NCBI GenBank assembly: GCA_030278955.1
Contig: JAOANR010000001.1
Location: 26,603,120-26,667,119, forward strand
Direction: 5' to 3'
DNA: 64,000 nt
DNA from: Hygrophila difformis
Lineage: Eukaryota > Streptophyta > Magnoliopsida > Lamiales > Acanthaceae
Below, one piece after another: positions 10,054 through 21,762 of this stretch (position 1 is its first letter; the number at the start of each line of letters is the position of its first letter). The notes under the pieces were generated by a model. It worked only from the letters and a program-made list of their open reading frames with translations. It made no database searches and had not been told where the DNA came from. Made by a program: the position numbers and the translations under genes.

Positions 10054-11779
10054 GAGCCTCAAGTATATATTCACGCAAAAAGAGCTGAATTTGAGGCAAA
10101 GAAGGTGGTTGGAACTGATTAAGGATTACGACCTGGAAATCGCGTACCACGAAGGAAGGGCCAACGTCGTGGCCGATGCCTTGAGTCGAAAGACTCAACA
10201 CGTGGTAAACTCACTCGTAGTACCGGCCGAGTTGTACAGAGACTTGGCGAAATTAAGTCTGGAGTTGGTACACTCCGGCGAAGTAAGTGAGGTCGTCAAC
10301 ACGATGGTAGTAGGATCTACCATACTTGATGAGATACGACTAGCACAACAGGGTGATGAAAAGCTAGAGGAAATTAGGAAGAGCATTGCTGAAGGAAAGG
10401 TAATGGATTTTAAAATCCATGAGGACGGAAGCATCCGCTTCAAAGGAATGTGGTGCATACCACGAAAATGCGAGGACCTGAAGCTAAGAGTAATGGAGGA
10501 AGGCCATAATACCCCATATTCGGTCCACCCCGGAGGCGAGAAGCTATACAAGGACATAAAGAAGAACTATTGGTGGCCGAACATGAAGAGAGAAATAGCC
10601 GAGTTTGTGGCGAGATGCCTTACCTGCCAGAAGGTCAAGGCCGTACGGCAGAAACCCTTAGGATTAATGCAGCCATTGGAAATCCCAAGTTGGAAATGGG
10701 ATAGCATTTCAATGGACTTCGTTTCGGGGTTACCACGTTCACCGAAGGGGATGAATAAAATCTGGGTGATCGTGGATAGGTTGACAAAAGCTGCCATATT
10801 TATCCCCATGAAGGATACCTGGTCCATGGACCAATTAGCAAGGGCATATGTCGACAACGTGGTACGACGACATGGAGTACCACATGACATCATCTCAGAC
10901 AGAGACAGTAGATTCGTCTCACATTTTTGGACGAAACTACAAGAAGCCCTCGGTACGAAGATAAAGATGAGTACCGCGTTCCACCCCATGACGGATGGAC
11001 AAACGGAAAGGACGATCCAAACTTTGGAAGACATGCTGAGGGCATGCGTATTAGAGTTTAAAGGAAGTTGGGAAAATCACTTACCCTTGATCGAATTTTC
11101 CTACAACAACAGCTACCATGCTAGCATTGGCATGGCACCTTTCGAGGCACTGTATGGACGCAAATGCCGAAGCCCATTGAGCTGGGAAGAGGGCGAGAGA
11201 ACTATGGTAATTGGACCGCAACTTGTTGAGGATATGGCTCAACAAGTCAAAACAATCCAAGGGAAGATGAGAGCCGCGCAAGACCGGCAAAAGAGCTATG
11301 CCGACGTGAGACGGCAAGATTTGGAATTCCAAATAGGCGATAAGGTCATGTTAAAGGTATCACCGATGAAGGGTGTGATGCGCTTTGGCAAGCGGGGAAA
11401 ATTAAGCCCACGGTACATAGGACCCTACGAGATCCTAGAAAGAGTGGGGAATCTTGCATACCGATTGGCATTACCGCCACAATTTGCTCGTGTCCACGAC
11501 GTGTTCCACGTCTCGCAACTGAAGAAATACGTCCATGATCCGACCCACGTACTCCAACCGGAGGAAATTGAGCTGGACGATGACTTAAGCTATGAAGAAA
11601 TTCCGGTGCAAATACTCGACAAGAAGGAGAGGGTAACAAGGAATAAGACCGTGAGAATGGTTAAGGTTCTTTGGTCTAACCACGAAGCCGAGACGGCAAC
11701 GTGGGAGCTAGAAGCAGACATGAAGGATCGATACCCAACCCTATTCCAAGACAGTGCAACAACAGTTATGGGGACATAA
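9962..11779 (+). pseudogene. RNase H, integrase and chromodomain part of pol, detached from RT
   Basis: The RNase H frame resumes at about 9962 ([14 protein letters not shown]), is broken by a TAG at 10004-10006 where the context suggests TGG, and is open from an ATG at 10037 for 580 codons. In those coordinates residues 1-52 finish RNase H (MFTDHKS to DALSRK). The integrase zinc finger has H157, H164, C194 and C197. The catalytic triad is D227, D288 and E324 with the usual 35-residue D-E spacing. The C-terminus at about 525-570 ([19 protein letters not shown]) resembles a chromovirus chromodomain, which targets integration to marked chromatin. Integrase looks intact. Expression in frame with Gag is lost here. 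Confidence 0.85.
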
Positions 11780-11788
11780 CTGTAATCT

Positions 11789-12062
11789 TAAGAGGGGGAG
11801 GATGTGACGACCCGAGTGTTTCTGAATATTTTGAACGAATACTTTGTACCCCAAATAAACAAATTCAAATTGTTTTGAACTACGTAATGACTTGATCCCT
11901 TCACGGGGTACGTAGGCAACTCGGAAATTCAATTCTGGGTTCAGTCAAATAATAACAAACAACGACACACAATAATACAATCGCTTAATCAAACAATTCC
12001 CGAACTCGCGAGAGGATGAAGTACAACTTCGAGGACGAAGTTGGTTCTTAAGGGGGGTAGAC
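11789..12062 (+). promoter_or_regulatory. Two polypurine tracts: a vestigial one and the active one
   Basis: Ten bases after the pol stop is AAGAGGGGGAGGATGTGACGA, a complete polypurine tract followed by TGTGACGACCC, which looks like the start of a different chromovirus LTR. The tract used by this element is about 250 bp further on, CTTAAGGGGGGTAGAC, immediately before the TGTAATACCC start of the LTR at 12063. The segment between has no gene. Confidence 0.6.
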
Positions 12063-14552
12063 TGTAATACCCGTAAATTTTAGAATATAAAATATAGGAA
12101 TTAATCCAATAGGAGAGAAGGTTTCGTTTCCGAAAACCCGTAGACGCGAAAATGCTCGGAAGTCAAAGGACGACGAATTAGAACCCGACGGACCAAAACC
12201 GACGGTCTTAGGATTTCAAGCACGTAATCGAATTGAGACGGAATAAATTTATGATGAGAAGCATAATCCGGAAATGACCCGGAAAAATCGAGCGCGAAAA
12301 CGGGGAAGGATAGAAGTCCGAAAGAGAGGAGAAAAGACCCGACGGATCGAATCGCACGGACCCGCCCGGACCGCAGTCCAGGCGAGTCTCGCGCGCTGGC
12401 CGGGCGGGGTTTGGCTAAAAGGCGCGCCAACCCCGCGTGGCCCTACAGGTTTTGGCAACTCGCGCGTTTTCGGCGATTTCTTACCATAATTCGACCTCCC
12501 GACTTTGGAAGGCGAATTTTGGACGGGGGAAGGGAATAAGGGCGACCTAGGGCTGCCTCCCTTGCCCATTCTCCAGTCACCAAGTCCCCAAGTCACTCTC
12601 AAACCCTCCCAAGCCAAAAAGCTCTCCCGACGAACTTCCGACGGACTTCCGGCGACATCCCGACCACCACCGACGGCCGTAGGAACGAATAGATCAAGGA
12701 TCACAGTCCTTAGATCATTGGTAAGTCGTTCATATATTTCTAGTTAAGTTTTTGAACCCAAAAACTCGATCTAACATTGGATTTCTTCGTCCGGTTCGAA
12801 ATCGTGACTAAAGTCGGAAGCTTGACGTTGAGGGGATCCGTTCGTAGGATTTTGGACGAGCCAGAGACTTTAGGACGACCCAAAACTCTCTATCACTGTA
12901 AGTTGAGCCTTCCATATCAATACGGGTGATTTCGGGGCGTCCAGTATAGGCGTAATGTAACGAAACGTAAAAATCGAACTTAAAAACCCCATCTTGCGCA
13001 GTTTCTGTAATCGGCCTAAAACCCATATTTCGAGGATTCAATCCGAAAAACTCAAAACTAGACTTTTAATCCTAACACATAAATCTAGGTTGTGTAAAAA
13101 TTTCAGCCATTTTCGTTAACGTTTGCTATTTTAAATCGCATCGAAAAGAGACTGCTTTGACAAAACGTGTGGAAATCTGTCTAGGAATATGTTCGAACTT
13201 AGTGAATTTATTTCTATAGATTCTAGTCCGATTTGATCTTTACAATCTAAATGAAAGTTGTAGATAATCATGTCTAGTATGTGCATATTAAATTTCAGAA
13301 TTTTTGGAGTCCATTTGATATGTTAAAAAGTCGAGATTTTGTACTGTGTCAAACCTGAGTTCGGACAGTTTTCTGATTGCATGATAAAATCGATTTTTGA
13401 CATGTTTCCTCAACTTATTTCGAAAAAGTTAAAACACGAAAGTTGTTCGTTAGGGTGTTTTGCATAAAGTGTGAAGATTTCAGAATTTTCGGACTTGAAA
13501 CGGATTTTTAAATGAGAAAGGCGCAAACTGTGACGCCAAGATACTTTTAAATCGAAGAGTTTTGAAATTTCGAAACAAACGGTCAAAGATTTGAAACACG
13601 ATACATCTACACTTTTGAAAAACCCCGATACATTAAATCTAAACGATACATGAGATACTTGGTGGAGGGTGAGTGCTCTGCAGGGTGCCCCTCTAGCCTT
13701 TTCTCTTCGGGCCTATAATGGACGAGAGAATTTGATGAAATATTACGCCAGTTGGCGGGAGATACATGGCCTACTCTCTCGGGTTGTCCGTATGGATTTC
13801 TCGAGGCTCCGGAGTGTTACTGGGTATGGCAGATACGGCTGCGGCCGCCGGATCACCGGCTATACAAGATACTTACGACACGGCTGCGGCCGCCGGATCA
13901 CCGGCTATACAAAACATTGAGAAATGGTTACGTAACGGGGGAAAATAAAAGAATTAATGTTTTTAAGTATTTATTTATTTTTGCATGTCTTAAATTATGC
14001 ATTTAAATTATGTCTTTAAATTTCATGGCATGACTAAATTATTATTGTGGATTAGATGCATGTTTAAATACACAATAGAAATTATTATTTCCTTTAAATT
14101 TTGTGAATGCATGTTAGGAGTGAAATTTTAAATTATTTAATTAAATCCCTTTATTGCTATGTTAGGATCGACTTACTCAGTATTTTATATACTGATAAAA
14201 TTGTTGTATTCTCTTTTTATTTCAGAGTACGGAGATGATGCATAGCATGTGCATTGGGGGATGGATTTATTAAACACTGTTTATTTGCTTTTTACAATAC
14301 CTGCATAACGGGCATGTAAATCCCGAGTTTTGGCCATGTCGGCCCATTTTACATTTTTCCGCTGCGATACATTATTACTACTATGTGTGTGGATGATACT
14401 TAATATTTTTACATAGATTCCGGACTTGGTTTGAAATCTTTCTGCAATACCTATAGCCTTGCATCTCTTTGGCAAGCTCGGAGAATCCGTGTCTTGCTAG
14501 AGAGATGTGGCGGTGACATCCCGGCCTGGGTTATCAAATCCGGGGTGTTACA
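12063..14552 (+). repeat. 3' LTR of the Tekay/Del-like element
   Basis: Same length as the 5' LTR (2490 bp), ending GGGTGTTACA, followed by the target duplication AATAC. It carries the same intron-like signals and the 33-bp direct repeat. Confidence 0.92.
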
Positions 14553-14628
14553 AATACACATGTAACAACCCTACCCCGGGCTGGGCCTGCAGACCATGCA
14601 ACCAAACCCCTCCCCATATGTAATCCAA

Positions 14629-14815
14629 AAATTCGAGCTTTATTCGAGCCTCAAGCCGAGCTCGAATTCGGATTTTTTTATGTCGAGCTCGAACCGAGCT
14701 CAAACTTTTAAAGCTCGTCAAGCTTCGAGCTCGAGCCGAGCCGAAGTTTTACGTAATTGAGCCGAGCCGAGCCGAGCTAGGCTCGAGCTCGGATCGGCTC
14801 GTTTTCACCCCTAGT
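14629..14815. mobile_element. Truncated hAT MITE, GCTCGAG-rich family
   Basis: Rich in alternating CGAGC/GCTCG and ending TTTTCACCCCTAG, the terminus found complete at 19403-20087. Only the right end remains. The following DNA (GTCACTAAGTCAATTTTGCG) is shared with the copy ending near 23015. Confidence 0.6.
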
Positions 14816-15418
14816 TGTCACTAAGTCAATTTTGCGATGATCTTTTTAATATTTCCCTTTAGGTTCTGAACACCCGTGTTCGGCCCATTCAGGGCCGGCT
14901 AAGAGCCCGTGCAAGTTGTGCCCCGATATTCGGGACCTCATTTTTAAAATTTATTTAATTTTAGTTTTATTTTTTTATATTTTTTATTCTTTTATCTACA
15001 ATACAGTGTCGGCCCTTTTATGCAAAGAATTTCATTTAATTTTGTTATAGCTTTTTACTCATTTTTAAAGAACTATGTAGGTGGTTGATCCTTTTGATAG
15101 TCTTTTTTGTGTTTAAATATTTTTTCATGGTTTTCAATTTTATAAAAAAATAGAAAATATATAAGTATTTTTCAAAATGTTACGAGTGAGCCTCATTTTT
15201 ATTATAGAATAGGGCCATCGAAAATGATTTGATGGCTCTGGGTCCATTGAGTCAATTGGATATCTGTCGAGAGATTCTTTTGGCAGATTTATCAGCCAGC
15301 CATCCATGTCCACGTCTGGTTCATTGGATAACTAATCTGACTTGAGGTGAATTCTAGCAACTGGGGACTGAATTGAACCAATCTCACTAAAATTTTATTC
15401 AGCACATGCATAGTAATA
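14816..15418. repeat. Duplicated flank of the P450 pseudogenes, copy A
   Basis: This AT-rich block matches 23016-23574 over almost all of its length (blocks TCACTAAGTCAATTTTGCGA, GGTTCTGAACACCCGTGT, GGATAACTAATCTGACTTGA). With the adjoining P450 it shows that a segment of at least 2 kb was duplicated. No gene lies within. Confidence 0.8.
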
Positions 15419-16917
15419 CTATTCTAAACAACCAATTTCTTTGGCACAATGCTGAGTGGATTCTTCTTGCTCATTACAATTCCAAACGAAACATCGGTGT
15501 CTGACATCCTCTGGCTGAATCCCAAAAGGCAACTCCCAATCCACAACATAGACTAGATTTGCAATAGCGAGCTCCAGATGGGCAAGTCCCATATACATTC
15601 CTGGGCAGGCTCTTCGCCCCGACCCAAATGGAATCACGCCATAATCTCGTCCTTTCACATCAACATCGTTGTTCAAGAATCTCTCGGGCAAGAATTCATC
15701 TGATCTTTACCAGAACGCAGGATCCCTTCCAATTGACCAAGCGTTAACGTAGACTTGTGTTTTTGGTTGAATTTCATAGCCCTCCAAAGTGCATCTTTCT
15801 CTAGCTTCTCTTGGCAACAGAAAGGGCAGAGGAGGGTACATTCGAAACCTTTCATTAATAACTGCTTTTAGATATGGGAGTTTATCAAGATCCTCATCGT
15901 CAACATGGCCTTTTTCCCCCACCGACTCTGATTTGTTGTCTCAACTTTTTCATGACATCGTGCGCCTTCATTAGGGCTTTCATCGTCCAAACTATTGACA
16001 CCGCAGTTGTGCCTGTTCCTGCAACTAATATGTCCTACAAAACAGGAAATATAACAGATTTGCCAATATAGATATCATTGTACTTTATAAAATTAGAGCT
16101 GTAACAACTTTGGCAAATTCAGGAGTATTTGAGTATGGGAAGATTACAAATAACAAGGCTTTGATGTGATCCCATCTGAGGTGAACTGAATCCAATTCTT
16201 GTTTTTTAAGATTATCAATAAATTGATGATATCATCCGCCTTGTCCACATTTTTCACCCCGTCACTATCTAGATGCTCATTTATGAGCTACTCGTAGAAT
16301 AAATCCAGATTCTTATAAATAGTTTCAAGCCGTGCGATCACTCCTGTGAGCTTATCCACCCAACGAAACCTTGGAAAGTAATCCGATACAAAAAATGTGC
16401 CTGCCATGGCCACAGCCTCTTTTAGGAGCTCATCAATCCTCTGCCTTTCAAGCCATTCCTCATCATATCGTTTACCAAAAGCAATTCAACAAATCAGAGT
16501 GCTCGACAGGGCCATGGCAAGATCATTCATATTGACAACTTCACCAGAAGAAGATGTAATCCTTGAAACTATTATATGCGAGATTTCATCCTGACAAATT
16601 GGGCGGAAGGGTTGAATCTTCATGGAGCTAAACAAGTGAACCATTATGATTACTCCATTTCCACATTTCCCTTTCCCTCCAATACTAGTTGTAGGGTGAA
16701 AAAGCTATGTTCACTCCATTGTAGGTCAGTCCCTGCTGCCCAAGTAGCGCGGGCCTACTGCCAAATGCCAAGTCCTGTGTTTTCAACACTTCTTTCGCCA
16801 ATTTAGCCGACGAAATTCTAAGCACGGGTACAGATCCAAATTCCATTTGCATAAGGGGGCCATATTTCTTGGATAGTTTCCATAGGTAAACATGGGGATG
16901 CCTGGTTTTGGCAAATT
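15419..16917 (-). pseudogene. Cytochrome P450 pseudogene, CYP71 clan, copy A
   Basis: Minus-strand remains of a two-exon microsomal P450 (heme monooxygenase). Exon 2 runs from 16034 down to 15419, an intron lies at 16035-16147 (GTAATC...TTTGTAG on the coding strand), and exon 1 runs to about 16917. Seen in order: an I-helix AGTGTTA where the family's acidic residue is Gly, the K-helix ERFR with YPPLPFLLPR, the PERFLNN PERF motif, and the heme loop FGSGRRACPG with its Cys ligand. Lesions include an in-frame TAA after the AFW codons near 15710, a frameshift in the KKLRQQIRVGGGK region and several more in exon 1. The N-terminal anchor and hinge are lost at 16917, where Sirevirus DNA starts. Substrate is unknown. 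Confidence 0.85.
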
Positions 16918-18382
16918 GGTGGAGGTTGCCGATGAAGAAGATTCTGGAGATGCAGAAGAGACAGATTCCGACGAAGATGAAGGATCTAGTGAAGAAGGTT
17001 CCAGCTCAGAAGAGCCTGAACAACCAGTGGTTTTTGGTTCAAAAGTTGCACCTGTGCCTGTCCCGAAGACTCGTAAGGAGAAAGATTCTGATTGTCGATA
17101 AAGATAGTGTTGCAGAGTCTGAAGAAGAAACGACCATTGAGGCTTCTGCCAAAGTACCTGAATCTGGTTCCAAGCCTGCTCAATCCTCTGGAAAAAGCAA
17201 ACGAGTCAGAGATGCGGAGGAGGAATCTGAACTAAGGAAAAAGTCTAAACTTGATCCCAAGGGAAAATATTCCTCCAAATCCAAGAAGGTTGAAGTACTT
17301 GATGCTGCCCTGGCTCACTCTGAGTTGTTTTACTACTCTTCTAACGAGTCCTACTACTCCAATGTATTGGCCAAGAAGACATTCAAACTGGAATATACTT
17401 ACTGTGGGAGTACGGTTGTGCGTTTGGGGTGGACCAAGTATCTTGAAGAAAGGTCTCTGCTTAAATGGGGTACTATGGTCATGAGATTCAAGGCAGAACT
17501 TGTTGGTCATTTCTATGCCAACTTAAGAAAAGATGTGATCTCTCCAGGGTCTATATGGTACAACAAAAACTTCACCAGAGGAGTACTCTATTAGATTACT
17601 GCCTCCAAGATCAACTCTCTGTTAGGTGTCCCTGAGGTTGATTTTGATGGTATTCTGGAAAAAGGAGTTTCTTTCGACAGCAATAAAGTTGCTTATGCCG
17701 TGACATCAAATCTGATGCCTACTGGAAATCACTCCCTGGTCCCTAGAGAGATGTGTCACTTGATCTATGCGATTGACAAGATGATTCCTATCAACTATGG
17801 GCAATTGGTTCTGACTCAAATGGCGAACATGGCTGAATCTCTGACTGCTGATCACAAGACCCTCCTTCCATACCCGACTCTTATTCAAGCTTTTCTGGAA
17901 TCCTTGAAAATTGGTGGTGATAAGAAAGAACCCCTGGAACGCATATATGAGTTCACTATCTCACAGAAGCTGCAGAAGAAGGTCCCTGATATTCTAGGAG
18001 CAGATGGTGTGTTGACTAACCAGAGTGCATTGTCTCGCACCAAGGAGATATTGGAAAATGGACTCAAAAGGTTTAAAGAACTAAAGCCATCATCTTGGAA
18101 GAGGAGAACAAGATTGAACAAGCTCTTGCCTTTCTACCATACTACTGGTCTGAGAATGATGAAGATGAGTCAGCTGTGTTTCTGGAAGCAGATGACCAAG
18201 AGATCCCTCCAGATGGAAATGAAGATGGTGTTGAATCAGGAGTCTGGATGATGTTTTCCAGGCAAGTAGATCCAGAGGGGGAGTACCAAATTCAAAATCC
18301 AATGCTGATCCTTCCACCTCTCTTGGCGTATGGTAATATCACTCTATCTTTATCTCTTTCATTATGGTTACTTTTGATTTGA
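16918..18382 (+). pseudogene. Third ORF of the Sirevirus-like element (putative plant transposon protein domain)
   Basis: Reconstructable only across several lesions. An acidic Ser/Glu-rich stretch (16918-17095) shifts frame into a charged region, then a globular part with FYANLRKDVISPGSIWY and INSLLGVPEV, and a helical tail (NKIEQALAFLPYYW). The globular part resembles the plant domain often found downstream of pol in Sirevirus-type elements. A TAG at 17592-17594 (probably CAG originally) and frameshifts near 17095 and 18080 destroy it. The role of this ORF is unknown even in intact elements. An envelope-like function has been suggested for such ORFs, but no membrane segment is visible here. 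Confidence 0.5.
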
Positions 18383-18713
18383 TAAAATTTTTATTCTATT
18401 TTTTTGGCCCTGCGGTTGGCCTTGTTGTTTGTGTGTTGGACTGGTTTAACACTGTTGGTTTGTTGTTTCTATGTTGGTAATGGTTGTGAGACATTGTTAG
18501 TTGTTTAACTTTCCTAGATGCTGATGGATGAATATTCCCTCTAATTTATTTCTATAGAAGCTCTGGTGTTGCCTTTGTATTATTGTGTAAAGAGCTTATA
18601 GTTTTATGGGAAATATGCTTGATAGTTGGTTGAGGTTACTGCTTTCATTAGAAGTTCATCATCGGTTTATCAATTGTATATGCTGGCTCACTTCCTGTCA
18701 AAAAGGGGGAGAA

Positions 18714-20387
18714 TGTGATAGAGTCGTGTGTTTTGTTGGAAGTTCAAAACCGATGATTGAACCTAGAACTTAGAACCTCTCCTGTTGCATCCTAAGTCTC
18801 ATGTGTGCTGTGGATAGAATATTGCAAGAATCAAGGAAGAGATGAGTCCAACGGCTCTTTTATAATGAGAGTAGGTATTGTACTAACAATTTCTTGCAGG
18901 GATTTCCTCTCTAGTCATAAATAGAGTTGTTACTCACATCACAAATCCTCCCAACGGCTATTTCCAAAAATGGCAAAATTATTTAAATCTGCTTGAGAAT
19001 TTGTGGTTTAAGAAGGAGACTTTTAGAAGGGAGAAATTAGTTTTTCAGTTGTTCATCTTCTTACGTTCTGAAAAGCTCTCTAGCAAGATATTCTTTGTGA
19101 GTTGATACACTCTCGATCGACAGCCTCTTGTGAACAGACATCTAATTGTTGTTGTGGGATCGAAGAGCATTGGACACGCCTTTGTTGGATTCGTGTTTGG
19201 AACTCTTTAAGTGATTCGGCAAGGCACTTAAAGAGAAAGTACAAGGCTTTTACCAGGAAATTACATTTCAAAGCTATATCTTCTCAAGTTCGGAGGGAGT
19301 GCTTCACAGGGTGCTGTAAGTGGGACTCAAAGCAGGGAAGCTTTGGGAGTTGAAGGAGAAGGGGTTCTACACCAAAGGCTGGAGGTTTTTTGTCATCACA
19401 ACTAGGGGTGTAAACGAGCCGAGCCGAGCTCGAGCAGTACCAGGCTCGAGCTCGGGTCGGTTAGTATAAATTCGGCTCGGCTCGAGCTCGAAGCTCGACG
19501 AGCTTTAAAAATTGAGCTCGGCTCGAGCTCGACACAATATATTGAAGCTCGAGCTCGGCTCGAAAGGCCAAAAAAGCTCGAGATAAATTCAGTTTTTTTT
19601 TTTTTTTTTTTTTACCGGGTATCCCTAGACCACATTGGACTCAAGACAAAAAAAATTAAAAATCATTCAATAATGAGCTTAAAAACAAACGTTCTATAAA
19701 AATATATTAAAATATTCATAATTCCTTATAATAGTCCCAATCTGGAAAGCGATTGGGATTTAGTTTTTTTGATTTAGTGTTAACCATAATAAAATATAAT
19801 ATACTATATTATTAAATAAAGGATGAATGAATTTACTGTTGGACTTCTCTTACTCACATTTGTTAAGAAAGAAAATACACTATATTTTTAAGAAAGAAAT
19901 AATGTATAATATATTCGAGCCTATTATCGAGCTTTCGAGCCGAGTATTAGTTAGCTCGGCTTTAGCTCATTAATATTCGAGCCGATCTCGAATTCGAGCC
20001 GAGCCTTTTCGAGTCGAGCTTTGGTCGAGCTTTGATCGAGTCGAGCCCGAATATTTTTCGAGCCTATCAGTCTCATTTACACCCCTAATCACAACTGTCC
20101 ACTTGGAGTTCGGGTGAAGGGTTTTTCTTATTTTGCTCATGTGTGTGGTTGTTCACCATTGATATACAAATAGTAAAATATCCTCCTGGATTGATATTCC
20201 CCAAACGTAGGCCGAACTGGGTCATCAACTCGTTTGTGTCTCGTTAATTCTTTATGCTTGCTTGTTTATCATTCTACTTATTCCGCTGTGCTTATTTATC
20301 TGGTATAATTTAATTTGTGTGTTCATTGTGCTCCTTTGTCTGAACTTTGCATAAAGAATTCAAATTGCTTGTGCTGGGAACCTAACA
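18714..20387 (+). repeat. 3' LTR of the Sirevirus-like element, split by a hAT MITE
   Basis: Begins TGTGATAGAGTCGTG after the polypurine tract and ends GAACCTAACA. Removing the 685-bp MITE and its duplicated 8 bp leaves about 981 bp. It is related to 700-1331 and, inverted, to 59609-60170. Confidence 0.8.
19403..20087. mobile_element. hAT MITE, 685 bp, perfect 8-bp target duplication
   Basis: Terminal repeats TAGGGGTGTAAACGAG and, inverted, TAGGGGTGTAAATGAG. The flanking duplication ATCACAAC is at 19395-19402 and 20088-20095. The subterminal parts are dense in GAGCCGAGC/GCTCGGCTC, the middle is AT-rich with a long T run, and no protein is encoded. Truncated or degraded relatives are at 14629-14815 and 22380-23015. 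Confidence 0.9.
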
Positions 20388-20931
20388 GTGGGATGGTTTT
20401 GAAAATTGAACAAACTTATTTGACTAAATGGGTTTTTCTTTCCAGAGAAAATGGGCCTTGAAACACGACGAACCAACAGCCAGATACCCATCCAAATGTA
20501 TATCAACTTCATGTGGAGGAAAACTGTACATAATGACGAAACATTGGACTGATCATATGACCTTAATATTTCCACATACAATCATAGAACATATGCCTAG
20601 AGATTCTTCAGTAGTTTGTTAATGCATTTAGTGTTCATGTATTTGTTGTCCTCTTACCTCCATTCATATTTCTTTATTCACTTTAATGCGTTCCATTTAT
20701 GTTATTGTGAAGACATTGTAATATGATAATCTCTCGTATGAATTTACCGTTGCCCAGATCTTTATCTATAACATATGATTTGGTTTACTGGAAATAGTCC
20801 TCTGCCTTGGAAGAATTTCTCTGATCCAGCCATTTCTTCTTCAAGGGCAAAAGGGATGAAGGGGAAATTTTGAGAAATGATTTCACTCTTCTACTTTCGC
20901 AACACTGCAGTGTTTCTCCACGTCCACCATC
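20388..20931. other. Intergenic DNA with a remnant of a long-TIR MITE
   Basis: The first 60-100 bp (GTGGGATGGTTTTGAAAATTG, then AGAGAAAATGGGCCTTGAAA) match the right end and flank of the inverted-repeat element at 61037-61316. The remainder, up to the PORR remnant, shows no gene. Confidence 0.5.
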
Positions 20932-21762
20932 ATGTGCGTACCTTCATTAACGCAGAATCAAATGGGTTCGCGATTCCTATCTCGACACTGCAGTAGAGAG
21001 GGAGAAAAATCTCAAACCCTTAACCTCTCTCAAAAACCTCATTCTTTCTCAGCCCTCTCAAATAATACCACTCTCTTCTGCATCTCAGATTTCCCAGATT
21101 ATTTTCAGATATGTGATGTGGCTTTTCATGATTTAAATGCTGGTGCCGTGTTTGGTTTGGAGTTGGTTTCTTTTAGGGATTATTTGGCAGTTTCACAAAT
21201 GGAGAAGAGGTTTAGAGGGGAGGGGAGTAGTGGGAGGAGGATCAGGTATTCAATGAATTTACCCAGAGGATTTGATTTAAAGAAGAGGATAATGGAATGG
21301 TTGGATGAGTGGCAGAATTTACCATATATTTCACCATATGAAAATGCATTCCATTTGACGGCAAATGGAGACCATGCGGAAAAGTGGGCAGTGGGAGTGA
21401 TTCATGAAGTCTTGAGCTTGCTAGTCTCCAAGAAGACCGAGAGGGAGAACCTATTTTGTTTGGGAGAATTTCTGGGGTCTGATCGGCTGATGTTTAAGAG
21501 AGCTTTGGTGCATTTTCCAGGGATATTTTATGTATCAAATAGATTAAGAACTCAGACTGTTGTTTTGAGGGAGGCGTACAGAAAGACTAGATTGGTTGAG
21601 AAGCACCCTTTGATGCTAATGAGAGATAAGTATATTAGTCTCATGAATTTGGTTTTGAGAAAGGGCAAACCTAGAGCTGGGATTGCTGTACAAAGAAAAC
21701 AGATTGCGGCTTTAAGAAGATGCAAAAGGAAAGATGATGCCAACATATTAAACAAGAAGTGA
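20932..21762 (+). pseudogene. PORR-domain (plant organelle RNA recognition) pseudogene
   Basis: An open frame of 276 codons whose second half (from DFPDYFQICDV on) is a clear PORR-family C-terminus: EKRFRGEGSSGRRIRYSMN, LPYISPYENAFHLT, EKWAVGVIHEVLSLLVSKKT, PGIFYVSNRLRTQTVVLREA and a Lys/Arg-rich tail. The family binds organellar group II introns and assists splicing in plastids or mitochondria. The first 80 codons are not genuine. The expected N-terminal motif (REKNLKPLTSLKNLI) lies in the +1 frame at about 20997-21040, and the middle of the domain, a hundred residues or so, is missing between 21080 and 21095. A frameshift plus an internal deletion therefore makes this a pseudogene, although the ORF looks intact. 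Confidence 0.75.

Larger units (their letters stand above)
3979..14552 (+). mobile_element. Tekay/Del-like Ty3/Gypsy chromovirus, complete ends, RT-deleted
   Basis: A 10.6-kb element bounded by two 2490-bp LTRs starting TGTAATACCC and ending GGGTGTTACA. A perfect 5-bp target duplication AATAC lies at 3974-3978 and 14553-14557. After the 5' LTR comes a primer site containing TTGGTATCAGAG. Before the 3' LTR is the polypurine tract AAGGGGGGTAGAC. Internal order: an extra coiled-coil ORF, a telomere-like tract plus poly(A), Gag with a zinc knuckle, protease, a truncated RT, RNase H, integrase and a chromodomain-like C-terminus, which fits the chromovirus branch. The LTRs differ at only about five positions by eye, so the insertion is recent, yet the RT catalytic core is missing. 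Confidence 0.92.
16918..20387 (+). mobile_element. 3' part of a Sirevirus-like Copia element
   Basis: It begins abruptly inside the P450 first exon and contains a degraded third ORF, the polypurine tract AAAAGGGGGAGAA (18701-18713), and a 3' LTR at 18714-20387 (TGTGATAGAG...AACCTAACA). Gag, protease, integrase, RT and the 5' LTR are missing. A host-type repeat also found at about 61265 follows immediately. Confidence 0.7.

Noticed and set aside
15419..16917. P450 as a functional gene
   Set aside because: In-frame stop, frameshifts, altered I-helix residue and missing N-terminus.
16908..18382. Host nuclear acidic/chromatin-type protein suggested by the Ser/Glu-rich start
   Set aside because: It directly precedes a Sirevirus polypurine tract and LTR and contains the domain typical of the third ORF of such elements.
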